Part shown: positions 56,400 through 64,000 of the stretch, in pieces
Layout: each line of letters begins with the position of its first letter
Numbering within the stretch: the first letter of the stretch is position 1
From: Isoetes taiwanensis
Taxonomy: Eukaryota; Streptophyta; Lycopodiopsida; Isoetales; Isoetaceae
Reading direction: 5' to 3'
DNA: 64,000 bases
Assembly: GCA_021234155.1 (NCBI GenBank)
Contig: JAJEKV010000009.1
Coordinates: 7,675,546-7,739,545 of the forward strand
Notes under the pieces: model-generated
What the model was told of the DNA's origin: nothing
What the model saw: the letters and a program-made list of their open reading frames with translations, nothing else
Databases searched by the model: none
Translations under genes and position numbers: made by a program

Positions 56400-59300
56400 A
56401 GGGTTGGGGTATCCAAGACCTCCTCTGGATCAGGGGTATGTTGCTTCAGAAGACTCACGTGAAAGACCTTGTGGATCTTCAAGTGGGGTGGCAAATCCAA
56501 ACGATATGCATGTTCTCCAACACGTTCAGTGATCTTGAACGGCCCAGCCCATCTGGGTGCGAGCTTCTTGCAGTTACCAATCTTATAAGCTTGGCTTGTT
56601 TTACCTTAATCTTGAGCCAAACGGATTCGCCCACCTGAAAGACTCGTGGGGTTCTATGCTTATCTGCGACACTCTTCTGACGACTGCGTGCAACCAACAA
56701 GTACCCGCGAACCTCTTCAACCAAAGCTTGCATTTCCAAGAGGAGTTTTTGAGAAACCTCCACCTTAGAAACGGGATTATGCCATGTGTCTGGAGTAAGG
56801 CATTGATAACCATAATTTATCATGAAGGGAGACATTCTGGAAGACTCCTGTTTCATGCTATTATAGGCAAATTCGACCAAGTAAATATAGTCAGCCCATT
56901 GTGATTGCTTACTCCACACATAACTTCGTAGCATATCTTCTATAATGCGATTTGTACGTTCTGTCTGACCATCCGTCTGAGGATGATATGCCATACTCAT
57001 AGCAAGCTTGGTTTGGATGGTGGTAAAGAAATCTTTCCAGAATGCACTTACAAACTTGGGATCCCTGTCGGATACAATAACTCGGGGCATTCCATGCAAT
57101 CTGAAGATCTCCTTTGTGAACAGCAAAGCAGTGTCGAAAGTTGTATCCGTAGTACGACATGGCAAGAAATGAGCCATCTTCGATAATTTGTCGACCACTA
57201 CCATCAATGCATCATAACCACGGAGAGTACGTGGAAGGCCGACAATAAAATCCATGGTGATCACTTCCCATTTGGCATTGGGCACGTCTAGAGGTTGCAA
57301 TTCCCCCGGGATCCGCAACTGCTCAGCCTTGGTTTGCTGACACACCTGACACTGCTTAATATATTTGGCAATGTCCTTCTTCATAGAAGGCCAGAAATAA
57401 CTGGAGCGGATCTTGAAATAGGTTTTCATGAAACCTGCATGTCCCGCTATAGGGCTGTTGTGTGTGTCATGCAGAATAAGCTTACGTACTCCTGAAGTCT
57501 CAGGTACACACAACTTATCTTTGTGGTATAAGAAATTACCCTCTTTCTTATATGAACGGAAAGCTTCACGTTCCTTATCTGTGCGTGCCTCCTTAGCCAG
57601 ACTATCCCACACATCTCGGAACTCTGGATCTGTGGCTAAGGTCTGCTCTATCTATTTCCCAAACTCACTGGTGAGCGTGGAAATTGCATTACAATGGGTT
57701 CGCATTACCAGGGGATGGCGTGACAACGCGTCGGCAACCACATTGTGTTTCCCAGGCTTATACATAATCTCAAAATCATACTCCTCCAAAAATTCCATCC
57801 ATCTTCTCTGACGGAGGTTGAGATTTGGCTGGGTCGATAGATAACGGAGACTCTGATGATCCGTATCAAGGTGGAATCTTCTACCAAGAAGGTAGTGTCT
57901 CCATATTCGCAAAGCGCGAATGACAGCCAACAATTCTTGATCATGGGTAGGGTAGCGCTGTTCTGTCTCATTCATCTTCTTAGAATCGTAGGCTATAACC
58001 CTTTCTTCTTGCATGAGAACTCCGCCGGTAGCAATCTTACTGGCATCTGTTGCTATTGTCTTGTCCTTTTCCAGATCCGGCAATGTGAGGACTGGTGCTG
58101 ATGTCAAAGCATCTTTAAGTTTCTGAAAACTGTCCTGGACCTTTGCTTTCCAATGTTCCATCCAATCCTTGACTTTCTCATGCTTCGTAAGGTCGGTAAG
58201 AGGTGCTGCAATTTTTGCAAAATCCTTAACAAATTTCCGGTAATATCCTGCCAATCCCAAGAAACTTCGGACCTCTGACACATTACCAGGAATGGGCCAA
58301 TCCTTGACTGCTTCTATTTTTGCTGGATCCGTAGCAATTCCGTCGGCCGAAATAACATGGCCTAAATAGTCCACCTTTGGAGTGGCAAATTTGCACTTAG
58401 AGAACTTGGCAAAGAGCTGGTGACGTCTTAACTTTTGTAGGGCCAAGCGAAGATGGTTCTCATGCTCCTCCAGTGTCTTACTGTAGATGAGAATATCATC
58501 AAAGAAAATAACAACAAAATCATCTAAGTATTGGCGGAAGACATCATTCATTAACCGCATAAAAGTGAAGAATCGTATTTGGGTACACTATCTCCAGATT
58601 AACACTTATATGTAACTCATTTACATGTTGTGTGCTATAAGGTGGCGGGTGGTTTTGCTCTGTGGACAATTCCTCCACTGGGTTTTCAGTCCCCCATCTC
58701 TGTTGCTCGATTCTGATGATTAATAAAGTTTCATGTCCTTCAAAAAAAAAAAAAAAAAAAACCGCATAAAAGTTGCGGGGGCATTAGTTAATCCAAAAGG
58801 CATAACAGTAAACTCATAGTGCCCATATCTAGTGCGGAAGACATGGATGTCCTCCTCTTTAATTCTTATTTGATGATATCCGAAGCGTAAGTCAATCTTT
58901 GAAAAGTACTTGGCCCCTTGCAACTGGTCCATAAGATCGTCTGCTCTAGGCAAGGCATAACGATTTTTGATGGTATGCTTATTGAGCTGCCGATAATCAA
59001 TACACATCCTCAAGGAGCCATCCTTCTTCTTAACAAAAAGGATAGGAGCGCCAAAAGGCGAAACACTAGGACGAATGAAACCTAGGTTTAATAACTCCCC
59101 GGTTGCTTTTTAAGCTCACATGTTCGAGGGGGACTCATACGGTACGGGGCCTTACTGGTAGGCTTAGTACCTGGTTCTAAAGCTATTTCACATTCCACCC
59201 CTCTAAAAGGAGGAAGCTTCTGGATCTCATCTGGGAAAAGATCGTTAAATTCTCGGAGAAGATTAGCAATGCCCTCTGGCAAGGTATCGATTACTTGCTT

Positions 59301-61097
59301 CTGTTTAGCATCTGACTCAATGGAGGCAAGTCTGATAACGCAAAGCAACTTATCCTACGTTATAGCCTTATTTAAGCGCTCGATGGACATAGATCGCATA
59401 ATGGGGTTTAAGGAGTCACCTTTTATAGTCACGCTGGGCTCCATTAGTCTGCTTGTTGAAGGTAACTTCCCGTTTTTCGCAGTCTATATTGGCCTTTGCA
59501 GATGCCAAGAATTCCATACCAACGATCAGATCATATTTGCCAATATCCATTAGCTCGACACCTAATGCAAGCGGGTGCACTGCGCATTTGTTTTTAAGGT
59601 TAATCACGACGACCATGAGTATGTCCGATCTTACCATCGGCTAAAGTGACAGGGCTTGGTCGGGGACCTTAAAGTCTCAAGCTGCAATACCTGGGCCATT
59701 CTAGGAGAAGCAAAATTATGTGTACTACCCGTATCCATCAGAATTATGAAAGGTTTGCTGTCTACTTGACCTATGGTGGAAATAACGGCAGGTTGACTTT
59801 CAGCATTGCCGGTTTCAATGGCTGCAAGGATATGGGACTCACCGTGAATGTATTCGGGAGGCTCCTCCTCGACAGGTGGTGTAGACTCGAGGTCATCTCA
59901 ATCAAGGTCGGCCATGGCCAGCTGGGCAGTCTGCGTGACATAAGGACAATTCTGCATGAAGTGCCCGGGCCGCATACACCTGTAGCATGCCTTATCACGG
60001 CGGAGCTGTTCTCGGGCCTCTTTAGGAATAGACTGTAAGAGGTTTCGAACTTCTTTACCGACATTGTTCGGTTTGTCGGGCATGCTGAAGGTGACTTTCT
60101 TTTCCTGGCGGCCGTAAGAGTTCTACTAAGAGGGCCCCGGACTTGGTGAACGGCCCTTATAAGGTGTGTATGGGCGTGGCTGGGAGTAAGATGCTGGACG
60201 TTGGTACTGGCTTTGCGGCGTGTCCTCTTCAAGGCTCAATGCCTTAGCCTCAGCCTCTGCAACTGACTTCGGGTCTATGGCCTTAACCATTCGCTTAATG
60301 GATAGGGCCAATCCTTCAATGTAGCCCTCCACCGCCCTCTTTTCATTCATACCCGGCACATACAGCCTCAGGCGCATGAATTCATCTGTGTAGGCCTGGA
60401 CTGACATACCCTTTTGCTCCAACCTGTAAAAAGTTTGAATCTGTTGGCATTTGTGCGCACGAGGCACGCAATGCGACTTAAAAGCTTTGGCAAACTTCTT
60501 AAACTTGCATCTGCTCCTGTTTAGATGCTTGGCTCTAGCATAACCCTTCCACCAAATATGAGCAGCTCCTGTAAGGTTTGTAGTGGCAACCTTTCCTGTA
60601 TCTTTCTCCGTCATCCCATAGGATTTGCCAAACTCCTTCATCTCGTCCAACTAAGACTCTGCGTTCAGGCCGCCTCTAGATTTCCCGTCAAACTGAGCCA
60701 ATTTTCTGTTCTTAACCGTTTTACGGTACTCCTTGTCTTTGGCCTTTGGATGATCACCAGACGATATCGAGGACTCTGAAGACACAGAGGTGGCTGATCG
60801 GGAGGATGTGGCACTATCCATGGACGGGCTTCGACGACGTTTGGAATGGTGCCTCCTTTGTGCGGATACAGCACCTGGTACCGGTGCAGGTGGCTGCTGT
60901 GGAGGTGGACTGGGTGGTAACGGAGGTAACTCCGGTCCGTCCTCCTGCATATGCTGTGGGGGATTGGCGTTTAGCACATAAGTCTGTAACTCGACTAATT
61001 GCCTCTTCATCAACATAAGTTCTTGCTCAGGTGTTAGTCTACTGGCATTCGAGGGTGTCTGCCAGGCGGCGTTACGTGCACCGTCTATATTGATCAT
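56400..61097 (-). pseudogene. gag-pol: gypsy gag-pol of the right-hand element
   Basis: It starts ATG at 61097 (MINIDGARNAAWQTPSN; the longer frame upstream is not needed). gag has TPEQELMLMKRQLVELQ, a Pro-rich and Ser/Arg-rich stretch, the core GAAHIWWKGYARA and CKFKKFAKAF, and a CCHC knuckle (CYRCMRPGHFMQNC, near 59960-60000). Protease has ILMDTGSTHNFASP near 59715-59755. The tether is DIGKYDLIVGMEFL. Reverse transcriptase at 59013-58150 has [13 protein letters not shown] and FFDDIL, RNase H follows ([23 protein letters not shown]), and integrase (57612-56479) has the HHCC finger and D, D, E at MDFIVGLPR, SDRDPKF and GQTERTNR. Gag, protease and most of pol share one frame, broken by TAG or TGA stops (60651, 60126, 59898, about 59359, 57650), frameshifts near 59640 and 56560, and the insertion at 58567-58759. 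Confidence 0.9.
58567..58759 (+). mobile_element. 5'-truncated retroposon (LINE 3' end) inserted in gypsy reverse transcriptase
   Basis: The 193-bp insert ends with GATTAATAAAG, TTTCATGTCCTTC and a poly-A tract, and is flanked by a perfect 14-bp target duplication AACCGCATAAAAGT (58553-58566 and 58760-58773). The host frame reads into it and out again exactly at the duplication. No coding content. The tail resembles that of the insert in copia gag at 10728. Confidence 0.92.
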
Positions 61098-61598
61098 AAA
61101 AAAAAATATAAGCAGAATTACAGTGACATCAAGTCTCACAACAAGATCATAAGAGAAAGTAATAAAGAGAGTACAAAAGAAAAGATCTTTATTATAAGTC
61201 AAAACAGTAGTTACATTGGAAGTCATTACATTGGGGGTAGTTACAAAACTTAAAGTTATATAATACAGAGATAGACATTATACATGGGCAATTCTTCAAC
61301 TCACACATAAACATAGCAAAACTGAGGGGACCGGGCCTAGGGCTGCGCGAAAGGGTACAAGATAGAGTAGCGAACGCTCTCGCGTACAGCCCTGACTACC
61401 TTGTAGCGAGCCCAGGTCTAGATGATAACAGGTTGGTAGTCTAACGTGGGTTAAAGAGCCTTCTTAGCGCATAGAAAATCTGCCACAAGTGATCGTTGGC
61501 ATCGGCAAAAGCTTCATGCCTTGTCATTTCCCAGTAATCCCATGTGCGACGAAGAGTTTGTTGTAAGTCCTCAAAGGCCCGTTCTCAGAGAATATTAA

Positions 61599-62960
61599 CT
61601 ACTTCCAAACCTTTAGCTGAGTCATAGGGCTCTCCTTCTTCTTCGGGTTCCCCTGCGTCGTAATCATAATCCCGCTCCGGGTACTCCCCGTACCGTTGGC
61701 CATACTCAAGTTCATCCAAGAGCCGATATCATGGTCAAACACCGCAATGGCCAGATCGCGATTTACCAGGATGACCTGCTCCAGGTTAGGGGGCAACTTC
61801 TTATGGTCGGCTGTCGTCGAAAGTGCCCTAAGTGCCCATACAGCCGCCTCTGCTTCAGGTGCAATTGCTTTGGCAAAGAAAAGGACTTGCCTACTTGTAA
61901 AAGCCGACAAGAAGAACCGGGTAATATGGCATTTCAAGCCGTCAACAGTCGGATGGGTTAAAGAAGCCAATTCAGATTCAAAGTTTTGCGGCAGTTCCTC
62001 TTCCTTAACAAAATCCTTCTCCTCTTGAGCGTACTGGCCTTCATCACATAGATCCTCCATAGTTGGGTCGTCTTCCATCTTGACTACGACATCGTTGATA
62101 TTGGGAACATGTGGGGCCGTAGCGTGGAAAGCCGACTCAGGAATTGAGGACGGAGTACCCTGAATCATTAACTACCGTAACGATAACAGAGTGTTGATAG
62201 GCTCAACATCAAGAGGATGATAGTTGAATAGTCAGTGTATCTCCGGCATGTAGACGGGTCGAGAATAATCGATGAAGTCATTTTGACCCTGACAATACTC
62301 GGCCAACTCATAAAGGAGATGGGCCGTCTTTTGCTTGCCCTTATTAGCGATATGCTGGTATGCCCATTGAATATCGCTCAGTAACAAGTAATCCTGATCT
62401 TCAACCTTTATAGTAGGAAGGGAACTCAAGCCGACAAGTGCTTGGCCCTTACTACGAGGTAAAGGCTTCTCTGCGGCTAATTTCTTCCATCTTTCAACGT
62501 CGGCATAGCTTATCTGTTCATCCTCTTCAGGATCTGGGGGAAGTGGAGCCTTGGCTTGCTCTAAGGCCATGTCGGTACTATCAATATACCTATCCATAAT
62601 AAGGGCAAGGGCAAACTGGGCCTCAAAGTACAACTGATTAGAGCCGAGGTCAAGAATGGGGGCGTACTTAGCACGTCTGACAATGCCCCTAAGAATGGCA
62701 TCGCCGTGACGGTCATCCCCAAACATCTGCCATAAAATATCCTTGTGGAGATAGGGTTGAGGCGGTTCACCCAAAAGTTCTTCCTGCGATAATATTTCCT
62801 CGTTGTAAAACTCAAGGAAGGCATCATAATCAGGGTGTGCCCGCATGTTGTTAACAAGATCAACCTTGCACTGCAGGAGGGGGTCTAGAAGAGGGTAGGG
62901 GACCTGAGGATCCCACTGCTCGCCTCCCATGTACCAGGCAAAACGTCCTTCATAATCCAT
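61599..62960 (-). CDS. ORF2 of the right-hand gypsy element (unknown function, two nonsense codons)
   Basis: The chosen start is ATG 62960 (MDYEGRFAWYMGGEQWDP), because the frame upstream of it overlaps a TATA-like ATTTAAAA region. One frame runs 454 codons to 61599, interrupted by TGA at 62232-62234 and a TAG at about 62172. The N-terminal half has a hydrophobic patch (LYFEAQFALALIMDRYI near 62590-62640), a Pro-rich PLPPDPEEDEQ segment and LPRSKGQALVGL. The C-terminal half has an acidic block (MEDLCDEGQYAQEEKDFVKE), then LFFAKAIAPEAEAAVWAL and EQVILVNRDLAIAVFD. Blocks are shared with ORF2 of the composite element. It is basic-poor and not histone-like. No known domain is recognised. Its place between the H3-like gene and gag is conserved. 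Confidence 0.6.
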
Positions 62961-63005
62961 GAGAAGGAAGAGGCGAAGAAGGAGGGCAAACCCTAAGTGA
63001 ATGTG

Positions 63006-63022
63006 ACTTTTTAAATATTTAG
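63006..63022 (-). promoter_or_regulatory. Possible TATA region before ORF2 of the right-hand element
   Basis: On the minus strand TAAATATTTAAAAAG lies about 45-60 bases before the ORF2 ATG at 62960, with TTAGGGTTTG (reverse of the AAACCCTA motif) between them. It is comparable in layout to the ORF2 upstream region in the composite element. Confidence 0.35.
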
Positions 63023-63230
63023 GCACGGAGTTCGAGGCGCCAGCTAATTATTTATTTTTATTATTTATTTTTTTCCATTACCAGTATCATGATTATTATT
63101 GTGTCCCATTCGGAACCTTAGATAGTAATCACAAGAAAAGAGATTTGATTATTACACTATGAAGGGAAAACTTGAACTTGATTATATATTGATATACAAA
63201 AAAGTACATTCATGTTACAACTTATCACTC

Positions 63231-64000
63231 TCACGGCCGTTCCCCACGGATCCGGCGTGCTAACTGTAGATCCTTCGTCATTATGGTGACATGTTTAGCA
63301 TGAATGACACATAAGTTGGCGTCCCCAAAGAGGGCCACCAGATAAGCTTCGGCCGCTTCCTGAAGCGCGAGGATTGCATGCACCTGAAACCGTAAATCGA
63401 TCTTATATTCTTGGGCGATTTCGCGGACGAGGCGTTGGAAAGGAAGTTTGCGTAGCAGAAATTCAGTGGACTTCTGGTACTTCTGTATTTCCCGCAATGC
63501 CACCGTACCTGCTTTGAATCGATGCTTTCTCTTTGGTTGCGGCGGGGCTCCGGGAATAGTTTTCCCTGCTGTCCTTGGATGCCGGGCCTTTCAGATGATT
63601 TCATCCCGCCGATTGTCCCCTGCAGCCTTAGTGACACCACCCCGAGTCTTGAGCTGATCCCTGTACTGTGCACCCGACTTACGGGCTGTACTCTTTCGCT
63701 TTCGGCGATGAAAAGGATCATTCGGAGGTGGCGGATCTTGACGGTCCTGTTCCTGCTCTTGTTTCCTAAGCCGCTCCTTAACTGCCTCGGTTGCTTCTCT
63801 GGCTATCCGTTCTGCGTCATCTTGCATTCTTTTCAGAGCTTGCTCTTGTTCCACTTGTTGTGCATGGAGGGTATCTTCACGGAGTTTAGCAGCCTCCTCT
63901 GCCAAGTGAGTTGCCCTCTGTGATTGTGCCTGGAGTGTTGCCTGCTCCTCTGCTCGTTTTTCCCTGGCTATCCGAACATCTGTTCTTCGCTTGAGCTCCA
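63231..64000 (-). CDS. Retrotransposon-borne histone H3, right-hand element (partial at the window edge)
   Basis: One minus-strand frame is open from the window edge to 63231 except for a single TGA (63591-63593). The visible N-terminal part (64000 to about 63735) is Glu/Arg/Gln-rich and coiled-coil-like ([30 protein letters not shown]). Next comes an H3-tail-like stretch, [17 protein letters not shown] (H3 has QTARKSTGGKAPRKQ). After the stop the frame reads [20 protein letters not shown] and then a complete H3 fold: [16 protein letters not shown] (alpha-1), DLRFQ loop, [15 protein letters not shown] (alpha-2), [27 protein letters not shown]. Over the 89 residues from ALREI I count 17 differences from canonical H3 as recalled (about 81% identity). 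Changes include R to H in AKHVT and P to T before KD. Its place upstream of ORF2 and gag matches the composite element, so it belongs to the retroelement and is not a stray gene. Confidence 0.88.

Larger units (their letters stand above)
56365..64000 (-). mobile_element. Third Ty3/gypsy element with H3-like ORF, 3'-truncated, runs off the window
   Basis: On the minus strand the order is H3-like ORF (64000-63231), ORF2 (62960-61599), gag-pol (61097 to about 56400), the same as in the composite element but much diverged from it. Homology to copy B stops at about 56365, just before where the chromodomain would begin. No 3' LTR follows. The 5' end lies beyond 64000. Confidence 0.85.

Noticed and set aside
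61098-61226. Upstream extension of gag in the right-hand element (start at 61226)
   Set aside because: The extra residues are hydrophobic and AT-driven. The ATG at 61097 begins the sequence comparable with the gag of the composite element.

Overview
The window looks like nuclear DNA of a land plant with a large, repeat-rich genome. The evidence is two NAC-domain transcription factor genes (a plant-specific family), a Ty1/copia element primed by initiator-Met tRNA, chromodomain-bearing Ty3/gypsy elements (chromoviruses), L1-like LINE fragments, AT-rich intergenic DNA and short GT-AG introns. I cannot name the species. No rRNA, tRNA or CRISPR feature was seen.

Layout. 0.3-1.9 kb: NAC copy 1 (minus) with a MITE-like insertion upstream. 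2.4-6 kb: tandem repeats and a diverged solo LTR. 6.6-8.9 kb: two oppositely oriented LINE pieces. 9.97-15.92 kb: a nearly complete but mutated copia element with identical-length LTRs, a GGGGG target duplication and an internal retroposon. 17.1-18.6 kb: NAC copy 2 (plus), an inverted paralogue of copy 1 including flanks. 20.1-42.7 kb: a composite Ty3/gypsy insertion with LTR-internal-LTR-internal-LTR structure, bounded by one TATGG target duplication. 42.7-56.3 kb: mostly non-coding, with short tandem repeats, a membrane-protein-like ORF, a possible L1 ORF1 fragment, an unrecognised coding remnant and a second LINE on the minus strand. 56.4-64 kb: a third, divergent gypsy element on the minus strand, running off the right edge.

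The outstanding feature is in the gypsy elements. Between LTR and gag all three internal regions carry two extra open reading frames in the same order. The first is a histone H3-like gene. In the composite element it starts MARTKQTA, as histone H3 does, passes through a Lys/Arg/Glu-rich coil and a PPKKKRR signal, and ends in a diverged H3 histone fold. In the right-hand element the fold is about 80% identical to canonical H3 as I recall it. The second ORF (about 450 codons) is unrecognised but is shared by the divergent elements. They are followed by gag-pol with an integrase chromodomain. In the composite element each extra ORF has its own AAACCCTA plus TATA-type upstream region, and a compound inverted repeat occurs four times per internal region, three times before the H3-like ORF and once before ORF2. 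The simplest reading is a chromovirus lineage that captured a histone H3 gene and carries it, possibly from internal promoters, together with a chromodomain.

Caution: the composite element is full of small indels and substitutions that cluster at CAG/CTG-like trinucleotides. Many of its frameshifts may be consensus errors at methylated CHG sites rather than biology. All homology calls were made by eye from remembered family consensus features; no database search was possible.
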